NCBI GenBank assembly: GCA_030848705.1
Contig: CM061238.1
Coordinates: 75,850,685-75,914,684, forward strand
From: Heracleum sosnowskyi
Lineage: Eukaryota > Streptophyta > Magnoliopsida > Apiales > Apiaceae
Reading direction: 5' to 3'
Length of the DNA stretch: 64,000 bases
A model generated the notes under the pieces. That model did not search any database, was not told the DNA's origin, and saw only the letters and a program-made list of their open reading frames with translations. Below, piece after piece: positions 22,337 to 32,796 of the stretch; position 1 is the stretch's first letter; every line of letters begins with the position of its first letter. Both the position numbers and the translations under genes were made by a program.

Positions 22337-25300
22337 TTGCAGGGTAAGGTTAAAAGCTCAAAGGTCGTGTGGATTCTGGATAGTGGTTGTTCTAGACACA
22401 TGACATGTGAAGAGTCCCTGCTTACAGAGGTGGTTAAGAAGACCGGCCCGAGTGTAACCTTTGGAGATGACAACAAAGGATTCACTATGGGATATGGTAA
22501 ATTGAAAATTGGGAATGTCATCATTGAAAACATCTCTCTTGTTGAAGGATTGAAGCACAATCTTCTAAGTATCAGTCAGTTCTGTGATAAAGGCTACAAT
22601 GTAGATTTCAGAAAGGACAAGTGCTTGATCACAAACAGGAAGGATGAGAAGCTTGCTCTATTGGGAGTGAGAAAAGGAAATTTGTTTATAGCTGACTTAA
22701 GTTCTACCAGTGAAGGAGAAGTTACATGTTTCTACAGTAAGGCATCTTCAGAACAAAGTTGGTTATGGCATAAGAAGCTCTCACATTTGAACTTCAAAAC
22801 TATGAACTCTTTGGTAAAGAGAGAGTTAGTGAGAGGGTTGCCCCTGATGGAATTCAATCAGGAGGGACTATGTGAAGCATGTGAAAAAGGGAAGTCGAAG
22901 AAAGCATCACATAGAAGCAGAGGAATGACAAGCATTGTTGAACCATTACAACTGATTCATATGGATTTATTTGGTCCAGCCAATGTTATGTCACTTTCAA
23001 GGAAAAGATATGCATCAGTGATGGTGGATGACTACTCCAAGTACACATGGGTGTTGTTCTTACAATCAAAGGATGAAGCAACACAACTAATCATTGATCA
23101 CATCAAGAAGATAGAAGTGGAAGCTAAGCTACCTGTGCGGACAATCAGATCAGACAATGGAACTGAATTCAAGAATACAGTTCTTAATGATTTCTGCTCA
23201 GAGAAAGGAATATCAAGACAGTATTCAGCACCAAGAACTCCTCAACAGAATGGAGTAGTGGAAAGGAAAAACAGGACCTTGGTTGAAGCAACAACGACCA
23301 TGTTGAATGAATCAAAACTTCCCACTTATTTTTGGGCTGAAGCAGTGAATACAGCTTGCTACACTCAGAATCGAACCCTGATTAACAAAGATCATCAAAA
23401 GACTCCGTATGAGTTAATGGCCAACAAGAAACCAACACTGAAGTACTTTCATGTGTTTGGTACAAAGTGCTTTGTACTTAAAGATGGACAACATCTAGGC
23501 AAGTTTGATGCCAAAGCAGATGAAGGCATTTTTCTGGGTTATTCTATGGAATCTAAGGCTTACATGGTGTATGTGATTGAAGATAAGAAGGTGTTGAAAA
23601 GCTTTAATGTAACATTTGACAACACCAAAAGACCAGGCCTGCAAACTAGAGAGAACTCTGAATCCTTGGTATTTGAAAATCTATCAGGAGATCTCTCTGA
23701 CATTGAAGAAGAACCTGAAGTTGTTACAGTTATTAATAATAATGATAATGATAATGATTCTGGACCAAGTGGTGACAGTGGTGGAGATACTGAAACTACT
23801 ACTGGATCCACTAGTCAAACAACAGGGTCAACAGATCATACCGTCAACAACTCAGGGGGAGCAGGAGAATGATCAACTAGTCACACTCCACAACATTTTG
23901 AACAAGGAGAATCATCAAGATCGCATCTGCCAAGACAAAGGGTATGGAATAGAGATCATCCCTTTCACTTGATCATTGGTGATCCGGATACAGGAGTGAG
24001 AACTAGGAGGACATCACAAAATGAATGTCACTATTCTGGGTTTCTTTCAGAAACAGAACCTAAGAAAGTTGAAGATGCACTAGATGATCCAGATTGGGTG
24101 ATTGCAATGCAAGAGGAACTCAATCAGTTTGAAAGGTAGAAAGTTTGGAAGCGGTTACCCCGGCCAAAAGGAAAATCTGTTATAGGAACAAGATGAGTAT
24201 TCAGAAATAAATTGGATGAAGATGGCATTGTAACGAGAAACAAAGCCAGACTGGTTACTAAAGGTTACTCTCAAGAAGAGGGTATAGATTATGATGAAAC
24301 CTATGCACCAGTAGCAAGACTTGAGGCCATCAGAATGTTTCTGGCATTCGTAGCACATTCCAATTACAAGGTATATCAAATGGATGTGAAGAGTGCTTTT
24401 CTGAACGGGGAGTTAGAAGAAGAAGTGTATGTGGAACAACCTCCAGGGTTTGAGGATTCAAAACTGGCAGACTTTGTGTAATTTCTATTCAAAGCTCTCT
24501 ATGGTCTCAAACAAGCTCCAAGGACATGGTATGATATACTCTCTGAATTTTTACTTGAAAATGATTTTACAAGAGGTGTTGTAGACAAAACTCTCTTTTA
24601 CAAACATCACAAAAATGATTTGATATTGGTGCAAGTATATGTTGATGACATAATATTTGGTTCTACTAATGATGATCTATGCAAGAGATTTTCTAAGTTA
24701 ATGCAGAGTCGATATGCAATGAGCATGATGGGTGAATTGTCATTCTTTCTTGGACTGCAAATGTATCAAAGGCAAGATGGTATATTCATTTGTCAGTCCA
24801 AGTACATCAAAGATCTTCTGAAGAAGTATCAAATGGAAGACTCATCTACCGCAAAGACTCCAATGCCAATTAGCACTAAGCTTGATAAGGATGAAACTGG
24901 TAAGAAGGTTGACATCACATGCTACAGAGGTATGATAGGCTCCTTAATATATCTCACTGCAAGTAGACCAGATATAATGTTTACAACATGCTTGTGTGCT
25001 AGGTTTTAGTCTGATCCTAAAGAATCTCATCTAATAGATGTTAAGCGAATATTTAGATATCTTAAGGGGACCCCAAATCTTGGAATTTGGTACCCTAAAG
25101 ATACAGGATTTGATCTTATTGGATATACAGACTCAGATTTTGCAGGTTGTAAGATTGATCGGAAGAGTACTTCAGGAAGCTGTCAGTTTCTTGGAAGAAG
25201 GTTAGTTTCTTGGTATAGCAAGAAGCAACACTCAGTGTCCACATCAACAGCTGAAGCTGAATACATAGCTGCTGGTAGCTGTTGTGCTCAAATCTTGTGG

Positions 25301-25584
25301 ATGAGGAACCAACTCCGTGACTATGGACTTTTGTTGACAAAGATTCCAATATTTTTTGATAACACAAGTGCCATAGCAATCTCCAACAACCCAGTGCAAC
25401 ACTCGAGGACGAAGCACATCGACATCAGGTATCATTTTATCCGAGAGCATGTCATGAATGGAACTGTGGAGTTACATTTTGTACCCACAGAGGAACAAAT
25501 TGCAGACATCTTCACTAAACCGCTTGATGAATCCACTTTTTCAAAGCTGGTTGGTGAACTTGGGATGTTAAATCTTTCTAATTG
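22337..25584 (+). pseudogene. B1 pol: protease, integrase, reverse transcriptase, RNase H, broken
   Basis: The reading frame is shifted by -1 from gag. Domains in order: protease with LDSGCSRHMT (about 22376); GAG-pre-integrase and HHCC finger (WHKKLSHLNF, CEACEKGK); integrase core with catalytic acids in MDLFGP, SDNGTEF and NGVVERKNRT; a variable acidic linker; RT with intact YVDD (24638-24649); RNase H and the C-terminal ADIFTKPLD. The frame is open to 23872, where TGA replaces a glycine codon of B2. Further stops are at 24137 (CAG to TAG), 24194 (TGG to TGA), 24479 (TAC to TAA) and 25006 (CAG to TAG). It is not functional. Confidence 0.92.
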
Positions 25585-26360
25585 ATTTTGATTAGAAGTC
25601 AGTAACTGCAAGATAGTCCTAGTGAATACATGAGTTTAAGAATTGTAATATCCTTAGGACTCGTGAATTTATTTTCTGGAGCAATTCTCGTAGTTAGGAT
25701 TATTGTACTAATTTTATGTCATAATTATGGATGATATATCTTCTGGCATTTAATTGGTTATTAATTCTAAAAATTATTTAGGTGCTAATATTTGTTCTAA
25801 ATATTTAAGCATCTATTTAATTCAAATTAATTTACTTTGTTTTAAACATTGTAGATTAATGTAGCATAATTTATTGGATTTTAATTGGTTAATATCATTT
25901 AATGATATTTAGTCGATTTTATTCTAAGAAAATTGTGAATTTTCTGTTAACATTGATTTTGGTAAATTTGAAAAAGTTAATTCAGATTAAAAGTTGACAG
26001 ACAAACAAAATGTTTGATTTTTAAAACAGAACATGTTTTAAAAATTGAATAAGAAGCCAAAACCATCGAATTTAGAAAATTCGATAGTTTTTCTAAGTAC
26101 TAGAAGAAAACCATCGAAGTCAATTTCGATAGTTTTTGAAAGGAAAAAAAAACCATCGAAAACACCTTTCGATAGTTTTTGAAATTAATTTGAAAAAAAA
26201 ATATTGAAGGAATTTAATTCATTCAATAATTAACATTCTCGATAGTTTTCCAAAAAAATTGTTCGATAGTTCTTGTTTTGAAAAGCAGAAACCTCTCGTT
26301 AGTTTTTCTTAAGGTCGGTTTAAATTCTTGAATTTAAACACTTCGATAGTTTTTCAAAAT
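25585..26360 (+). other. B1 region downstream of pol, with TCGATAG cluster, truncated
   Basis: This matches 61471-62235 of B2. From 26060 it carries alternating TCGATAGTTTTT and AAACCATCGAA motifs that can pair as hairpins. In B2 this cluster precedes a TATA-like box and the third ORF; here the sequence switches to Tat DNA at about 26360. Confidence 0.8.
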
Positions 26361-26821
26361 AAAGGGACAGAAAGAGGAAAGTTATTACGCAAACACAAGA
26401 CCATGAAACAGTTAATTATCCTCCAGGAATTTGGGGGTAATTGACAGGGGTTTACTTGGACATCTGCCAAAAGTCTAGGTATAAACTCATGGAAAGGGAA
26501 CCTAAGACCGGCGACTATGGCGTCTCTATAAATACATAGGGCATTGGACCGCCAGTGACATGAACGGTCGCCGGCACCGCCAGGAACTAATTTTAAAGGG
26601 GCTTTAACCCTATACATCTTATTATAATCATTGATTTTATCTACGTCATGGAATTTGTTACTACAATTGTATGAATCTAAAGCAGACACAGACGGGTATT
26701 CATCCCCACGTTCGTTAATCATATCATGCAAATACATGTATTTGGAACGAATAGGAATAGGAGTACCTCGTTTGGAAGCAGAATTCATTTTTTGAAGACG
26801 TTGGGAAGCGCGATCAGCCAT
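26354..26821 (-). pseudogene. Antisense accessory ORF of the Tat element, C-terminally truncated
   Basis: Antisense to the element, 155 codons from ATG 26819-26821. It contains the signature of the plant 'putative gypsy-type transposon' domain (GLRFPFHEF...QLPPNSWRIINCF). Such an antisense ORF between pol and the 3' LTR is known in Tat/Retand elements; its function is not known. The last few residues and the stop (26354-26356) are read from B1 sequence, so the C-terminal part was lost in the B1/Tat deletion. The N terminus (MADRASQRLQ) looks intact, and a TATA-like box on the same strand lies about 290 bp upstream. Confidence 0.75.
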
Positions 26822-26950
26822 TTCGAAACCCAGAAAAATCCCAGAATCTTCAAATCTTCAAAAGTGAAAACCCAGAATCTTCAAAAGCGAAAACCCAGAA
26901 TCTTCAAAGGCAGAAACCCAGAATCTTCAAATCTTCAAACAAAAAAAATC
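26822..26950 (-). repeat. Short tandem repeat in the leader of the antisense ORF
   Basis: Four to five copies of a 20-30-bp unit around AACCCAGAATCTTCAAA run in tandem immediately upstream of the antisense ATG. Confidence 0.8.
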
Positions 26951-27104
26951 CAGAAACTGGTGAGTTCAGTCGGAAAACCTCGTCGGGAATCGCCTTACCG
27001 CAGAACCCTAGCAGAGCCTCGCAGAGAAAATTTTGGAGAAAATCTAGCAGAGTAACTTTGAGAAATAGAAAGTAAGAACTGAATAATGCTGAGTGAAACT
27101 TCAC

Positions 27105-27118
27105 ATTTATATAGAAAG
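27105..27118 (-). promoter_or_regulatory. TATA-like box for the antisense ORF
   Basis: Minus-strand CTTTCTATATAAATG lies about 290 bp before the antisense ATG and directly downstream (on that strand) of the palindromic array. Inferred promoter. Confidence 0.45.
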
Positions 27119-27296
27119 AATAGTCGGTCAATGGGCCGGTTAAAAGAAGGGCAACTGACACTAGCCGGTATACCCATAAAGGATTACAAGTCCAATTACT
27201 AATTGGACCAGTAAAAGCCTTGGGTCCAACTTGAGCCTAACAAAGATGGACCTCAAAGAGCACAAGAGGTACAACTTAAAGAAACTCGTGATTCTA

Positions 27297-27985
27297 TGTT
27301 CGACCCCAAGTGAGATCGAAATGGTTGACTAGAATCCTAGTCGAAAGTGTTCGACCAGGAGCCAAAATGGGGGAAATGTTCAACCTCAAATAAGGTCGAA
27401 CCCCACGACATCCATCCTGCTCGAAAGTGTTCGACCAAGGGCCAAAATGGCACATTTATTCGACCAGAATCCTGGTCTAAAGTGTTCGACCAGGAGCCAA
27501 AATGGAGCATTTATTCGACCAGAATCCTGGTCAAAAGTGTTCGACCAGGAGCTAAAGTGAGGCCAAATTCGACCAGAATCCTGGTCGAAAGTGTTCGACC
27601 AGAATCCTGGTCGAAAGTGTTCGACCAGGAGTTAAAGTGAGGCCAAATTCGACCAGAATCCTGGTCGAAAGTGTTCGACCAGAATCCTGGTCGAAAGTGT
27701 TCGACCAGGAGCAAAAGTTTCGACCAGGAGCAAAAGTGAGGCCAAATTCGACCAGAATCCTGGTCGAAAGTGTTCGATCAGGAGCAAAAGTGAGGCCAAA
27801 TTCGACCAGAATCCTGGTCGAAAGTGTTCGACCAGGAGCTAAAGTGAGGCCAAATTCGACCAGAATCCTGGTCGAAAGTGTTCGACCAGGAGCTAAAGTG
27901 AGGCCAAATTCGACCAGAATCCTGGTCGAAAGTGTTCGACAAGGAGCAAAAGTGAGGCCAAATTCGACCAGAATCCTGGTCGAAA
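27297..27985. repeat. Palindromic 54-bp tandem array in the Tat 3' region
   Basis: The later units are 54 bp long and start GTTCGACCAGGAGC. Each contains a hairpin: arm TTCGACCAG, loop AATC, complementary arm. I count nine exact copies of the hairpin and at least three near copies (about 27328, 27450, 27512). Because 54 is divisible by three, long frames open on both strands; these are not genes. Confidence 0.9.
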
Positions 27986-28178
27986 TTATACCAGATTTTC
28001 AAATTTTGGATTATTTTCAGAAAATTAATGAAAAAATCCCAATTCCTATTTTGGGAAAATTATTGGTTTAGGACTATATGTTCACAGAACCAGACTAGTA
28101 TGAAAAATACAAAAGAGAACTCTGTAACTCCCTAATGAAATAACTTCTACGAAAATCTAAAAAAGACTTTCCTAGAAG
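27986..28178 (+). other. Tat 3' untranslated region after the array
   Basis: A unique-looking non-coding stretch between the array and the purine tract, with nothing recognisable in it. Confidence 0.5.
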
Positions 28179-28190
28179 TTGGGGGGCAAA
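28179..28190 (+). other. Polypurine tract of the Tat element
   Basis: TTGGGGGGCAAA directly precedes the 3' LTR. Confidence 0.7.
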
Positions 28191-28464
28191 CGATATGGGC
28201 TAAAAATAACCCTAGAAGTGTAATTAATGATATATTAATTAGACCTAGATTGGTCCAAGAATATGGCCAAATAAACAAGGCCCGAAACCCTAATTATTTA
28301 TTAATTTCGTAATTAATAAATAGGGAAAATATACAGCTCATGAAAGGAGTCCAAAATATGGTAAATTCTTTAAAGAAGGATCTAGAATCTCGGTTAAAAG
28401 AAATAATTAATTAGTCACAGTCCTTATCCTACAACAAGGAAAAGACTTGTCCACCAAGAAATAC
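28191..28464 (+). repeat. 3' LTR of the Tat element, left part
   Basis: It matches 16958 to about 17229. The first base is changed (CGATATGGG for TGATATGGG). It is cut at 28464 by element C; the flank AATAC (28460-28464) is repeated at 34605-34609. Confidence 0.92.
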
Positions 28465-28911
28465 TGTTGCCCAGTAATAATCAATTGTAGAAGGGGGTTG
28501 AATACAATTGTATAAGATTCTCGACTTAATAAAATATAGATCACAAATATAAAAGAATAATAACAACTTTATTAAATCTGATATAAAACTGTTACAAACG
28601 CTCTCAAGAAATTCTGATGTTCTTGAGAGCTTCTAGGTTACAATATACTCGTGTGTGTTATTGATTTAAAATCAAAACCTAAACTGTGTTTATGTACTAC
28701 ACAGTTTCTCTATCGATTACAAGATAAGTCCAAATCAATTACCAACTATATTGAAACATATCCAAACCGACAGCTGCATTCCTATTAACTAGGAACCGAC
28801 AAAATAAACTTCCTTCTTTAACTGGATTCCTTAAATAACTCGAAGTTATAATCCTGATCAGCTTCCAGTGCTGATGATAAATACTGATTAGAGTCCTGAT
28901 GATAAATACTG
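28465..28911 (-). repeat. 3' LTR of C, lacking its first ~100 bp
   Basis: It aligns with 34061 to about 34505. At 28911 the LTR jumps into RT-coding sequence. Confidence 0.85.
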
Positions 28912-29908
28912 GTCTACTTGCAGTGAGATACAACAGTGAGCCAATCATTCCCCTGTAGTGAGTTACATCTACCTCAACACCTTGATCAGGATCAAATTTG
29001 GTAGCTGTAGCTATGGGAGTACTTACAGTTGCACTATCTTGCATGTTAAATCTTTTCAATAAATTCCTTGTATACATTGACTGATTAATAAAGATGCCAT
29101 CATCAGTCTGTTTAACTTGGAGACCAAGAAAGTAACTCATTTCTCCCATCATGCTCATTTGATATCTAGACTGCATAAGCTTGGAAAACTTTTCACACAG
29201 CTTATTGTTTGTTGACCCAAAGATGATATCATCAACATATATTTGAAGTAACAGCAAATCCTTGCCATGATTCAAATAAAACAGAGTTTTATCAATAGTA
29301 CCTCTTTTGAATCCACTTTCCAGTAAGAATTGAGCTAAGGTTTCATACCAGGCTCTTGGAGCTTGCTTTAGTCCATAAAGTGCTTTATCCAATCTATAGA
29401 CATGATTTGGATATTTTGGATCAATGAAGCCAGGAGGCTGTTCAACATAAACTTCTTCCTCCAGTTCACCATTTAAGAAAGCATTTTTAACATCCATCTG
29501 GAAAACCTTGAATTTCTTGTGAGCTACATATGCAAGAAAGATCCTAATGACCTCTAGTCTTGCAACAGGAGCAAAAGTTTCATCATAGTCAATTCCTTCT
29601 TGTTGAGAATACCCCTTTCCAACTAGCCTTGCTTTATTTCTGATAATTACACCATCTGAATCAGTCTTGTTTTTGAAAATCCATTTTGTACCAACAATTG
29701 ACCTATTCTTTGGTCTTGGTACTAATTTCCAGACTTCATTTCTTTCAAATTCATTCAATTCTTCTTGCATTGCAGTAACCCAATCAGCATCCTTAAGTGC
29801 ATCTTCAACTTTCTTAGGCTCCTCCTTGGATAGAAAGTTATGATAAAGACATTCATTCTGAGTTGCACTTCTTGTTTTAACACATGCATCAGGATCCCCA
29901 ATTATCAA
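28912..29908 (-). pseudogene. C reverse transcriptase, 3'-deleted
   Basis: The copia RT reads from the VEDALKDADWVTAMQEELNEF region through KARLVGKGYSQQEGIDYDETFAPVARLE, the DVKNAFLNGELEEEVYVEQPPGF block and the intact catalytic YVDD (29228-29239) to YLTASRP. There it fuses to LTR sequence; the 389-codon open frame runs on into LTR to 28739, which is not native protein. RNase H is absent. The RT part itself has no stop. It lies in a different frame from the upstream protease-integrase ORF, with a 4-base overlap at 29905-29908, so a frameshift mutation separates them. Confidence 0.9.
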
Positions 29909-31695
29909 ATCAGGAGTATGACTTCTTGTCCATTTCCTAGCTGGTGGTAAATCATTCCTTGAAGTAGATGCTCCCCTGGATTGGTGTTGTCTTGATTAGA
30001 AGAATTTGCTTCAGTAGAAGCTCCCCCTGAATTGTTGTTGTCACCTCCTGATTCATTATCAGGATTGTCACTTGAATCAGTTTCTGAAGAATTCTGTCCT
30101 GATGTTTGAGTAGATTCAGAACTAGTAGCTGTTTGCTGTTGCTCCCCTTCAATATTTGCACTGCAGGTAGTGTCACCATTATTTGCATCATCAGCATTGG
30201 CACCATCAGAATTAGTACCATCAGTATCAGCACCAACAATATTTGGTGCTCCATCAAGATTTGGTGAGTCATCAGGATTTGGTGAGTCATCAGGATTTGG
30301 TGACCCATCAGTATCTGATGAAGTGTCAGTATCTGATTCTTGTTCTTCAGGATCCTTGGTAGCTTCATTTTCAAAAATCAACCTATCATGAGAGTCTTCA
30401 TTTATTCCATTTATTTTCTTATCATCAAAAGATACATGAATTGACTCCATGACAGTTCTTGTTCTCAAGTTATAAACTCTAAAGGCTCTTGATGCAGGAT
30501 AGCCAATAAAAATTCCCTCATCAGCCTTTGTTTCAAATTTCCCTAGCTGTTCAGGATGAGTTCTGAGAACAAAACATTTACAGCCAAACACATGCAGATG
30601 TTTCAAACTAGGTTTCTTCTCTTTGAGCATTGGATAGGGGGTTACACCATGTCTGTTTATCAATGTGAGATTTTGAGTATAACATGTTGTATTGACTGCT
30701 TCTACCCAGAAATATATAGGCAGCTTAGCTTCTTCCAACATAGTTCTACCAGCTTCAATAAAAGTTCTATTCTTTCTTTCAACTACTCCATTTTGCTGGG
30801 GTGTGCCAGGAGCAGAAAATTGTTGAATTATTCTTTTGTATTTGCAGAACTCTTCCATCTTTGAATTCTTGAATTCAGTACCATTATCACATCTCAGAAT
30901 CTTGACTTTGTACTTTGAGCCTGTCTCTATCATTCTCACATGGTCCAACAGTATCTCAGGAGTCTCATCTTTTATGTGCAGAAAATACACCCAGGTGAAT
31001 CTAGAGTATTCATCAACAATTACAAGTGTGTACCTTTTCTTATTGATGGACATAATGTTGACTGGTCCAAATAAGTCAAGGTGTAGCATGTGATATGCTT
31101 CACCAATAGAGGATTCAGATTTACTCTTAAATGATGTCCTTTTCTGTTTTGCTTTTTGACATGCATCACAGAGTCCATCAGGAGTATACAAAGCTTTAGG
31201 CAGTCCTCTAACCAAATCTTTCTTAACCAACTCATTGATATTGCTGAAGTTGAGATGAGAAAACTTCTTGTGCCAATTCCAACTTTCATTTACTGAGGCT
31301 TTACTAATGAGACAAGTAGGAGAGCCTTCAGTATTGGTCTGAATGTTGGCTTCATAAATGTTACCATGCCTGTAGCCAGTGAGAGCAACCTTTCCTGAAG
31401 CTTTGCTGACTACTTCACAATATGTGGAATAGAAGTTGACATGATAACCTTTGTCTGTGATTTGACTAATACTTAACAGGTTGTGTTTTAGTCCCTTCAC
31501 AAGAGCTACTTTTTCAATGATGACATTGCCAATGATTATATTGCCATGTCCCAAGGTTTGTCCAATGTTGCCATCTCCATAAGACACAGTTGGGCCAACT
31601 TTCTCCTCATATTCTGATAACAGGGCTTTGTTTCCAATCATGTGCACAGAACATCCATTATCCATGACTAACACATTTTTCCTTTTTCCTTGCAA
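29905..31695 (-). CDS. C protease-integrase ORF with acidic linker
   Basis: 596 codons. Protease shows a variant active-site stretch, VMDNGCSVHM, where D-S/T-G is usual: here it is D-N-G, which may disable it. The GAG-pre-integrase (WHKKFSHLNF) and C-D-A-C finger follow, then the integrase core with LDLFGP, CDNGTEF and NGVVERKNRT carrying the D-D-E residues. The last 150 residues are a low-complexity Asp/Ser/Asn linker with internal repeats of a D-S-P-N-P-D type unit. No internal stop. The start is placed at TTG 31695 only because the frame opens there; expression is expected as part of Gag-Pol. Confidence 0.8.
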   Translation of the reverse strand: MQGKRKNVLVMDNGCSVHMIGNKALLSEYEEKVGPTVSYGDGNIGQTLGHGNIIIGNVIIEKVALVKGLKHNLLSISQITDKGYHVNFYSTYCEVVSKASGKVALTGYRHGNIYEANIQTNTEGSPTCLISKASVNESWNWHKKFSHLNFSNINELVKKDLVRGLPKALYTPDGLCDACQKAKQKRTSFKSKSESSIGEAYHMLHLDLFGPVNIMSINKKRYTLVIVDEYSRFTWVYFLHIKDETPEILLDHVRMIETGSKYKVKILRCDNGTEFKNSKMEEFCKYKRIIQQFSAPGTPQQNGVVERKNRTFIEAGRTMLEEAKLPIYFWVEAVNTTCYTQNLTLINRHGVTPYPMLKEKKPSLKHLHVFGCKCFVLRTHPEQLGKFETKADEGIFIGYPASRAFRVYNLRTRTVMESIHVSFDDKKINGINEDSHDRLIFENEATKDPEEQESDTDTSSDTDGSPNPDDSPNPDDSPNLDGAPNIVGADTDGTNSDGANADDANNGDTTCSANIEGEQQQTATSSESTQTSGQNSSETDSSDNPDNESGGDNNNSGGASTEANSSNQDNTNPGEHLLQGMIYHQLGNGQEVILLI

Positions 31696-31741
31696 TCAGA
31701 ATAGAAATACACTAGTTAGAATATTTAGGAACCCACACTTG

Positions 31742-32372
31742 TTAGGTTCCTTTTCCATGCATTATACTAGATTTAGCAGCAGAAGACTTTTTGACCTTAG
31801 CAGTCCTGACAGGATAGAATCCATCAGGATTTGCTTTGTCAGTATCAGTATTAACATATGCATGCTTCACATTGACATTTTTAGATTTACCAGAATTTGC
31901 ACGTTTATTAAACTTAGGTAAAGGATTATAAAAGTTATGGTATAAATTATGGTATTCTTCACAAGTATAAATAGAATGCCATTTACTGCCACAATAAAAA
32001 CAAGACATCTATGGTTTATAAAATACTGATCTATTCCTAACATGAGACCTAGGAATCTCAGTAACCTTCTTTTTACTCTTCCTACAATCAATACCAAGAT
32101 GATTAGAGTTACCACAGGTATAACAACACTTTCTTGGTGCATTTGGGATAAACTTATAATTATTCTCTTTATTAATCCCAACTTTTAACATTCCTGTTTC
32201 TTTTGACAGTAGGTGACTTTTGTTTACATGTTACCTCACACACTTTCTCCAGAAGTTGTTTATGAGACAATAAACCTGTATTCTTCTTAACAGGTTTAGA
32301 CTTAGAATTTGAAACTTGTTGAGCAGAAGTAGATCCCTTTTCAAAAGTAGATGGGATCTTTACCAAATACAA
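31742..32372 (-). pseudogene. C gag, C-terminal pieces with two zinc knuckles
   Basis: Overlapping short minus-strand frames (32372-32172, 32191-32009, 32008-31742) carry two C-x2-C-x4-H-x4-C knuckles: CYTCGNSNHLGIDC (in 32191-32009) and CFYCGSKWHSIYTC (in 32008-31742). Stops and shifts separate them. They continue the gag of 32797-34011 toward pol. Confidence 0.75.
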
Positions 32373-32796
32373 ATTTAACAGGCTTAATCTTTGTTTTGGT
32401 CTTGTCTATAACATGTCTATAGGTCATTGGGTTAACTGTCTCATTTATAACAACTTTCTTTTTCAATTTCTTATCTTCATCTGACTTATATCCTAGACAT
32501 TCTTTCCAATTCTTAGAAGTATTAATCTCATGAAATTTCCTTCCAGAGTCTGTCGAGGTTCTGATTTTCTCATTAGCAACCTCAAGTTCTTTTTCAAGAG
32601 CAGTACATTTAAATTTCATCTCTAAATGCATGTGTTTAGCATTATCACATTCTTTTTGTACTTCTTACATAAAAGAAAATTCAGCTTCTAAATGCTCATT
32701 CCTTTTCCTAAGTTCAGACATCTCAGATAAGATCCTAGTATTTTCAGCAGTTTGACTTCTAAAGCTAATATGCAATGACTTTAGAAAACGTCTTAA
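32341..32796 (-). pseudogene. C gag, central helical region
   Basis: The frame 32631-32341 (MHLEMKFKCTALEKELEVANEK) and the stretch before it read as heptad-rich helical sequence, corresponding to the coiled-coil part of gag in family B. It is separated from the N-terminal ORF by a stop at 32797 and another near 32665. Confidence 0.65.

Larger units (their letters stand above)
18535..26360 (+). mobile_element. Element B1: Sirevirus-type Ty1/copia, 3'-truncated, in Tat gag
   Basis: It has a 5' LTR, Met-tRNA primer site, gag, pol (protease, integrase, RT, RNase H) and part of the region downstream of pol. It breaks off at about 26360, where the sister copy B2 continues (62235) toward its third ORF. 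Thus the third ORF, purine tract and 3' LTR are missing, and the flank changes straight into the Tat antisense ORF. Coding regions contain many stops. The insertion duplication cannot be tested because the right end is gone. Confidence 0.85.

Noticed and set aside
26726..27055. 109-codon plus-strand ORF
   Set aside because: It is antisense to the Tat accessory ORF start and its tandem-repeat leader; the apparent repeats in the protein come from the DNA repeat.
27297..27985. CRISPR-like array (regular palindromic repeats)
   Set aside because: The 'spacers' are the same in every unit, the repeat lies between a Tat antisense ORF and a Tat 3' LTR, and the context is plant nuclear. It is a retrotransposon tandem array.
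27347..28071. Long repetitive open frames on both strands over the 54-bp array, suggesting a repeat protein
   Set aside because: The unit length is a multiple of three and free of stops on both strands, so frames open automatically. There is no start context or conserved domain.
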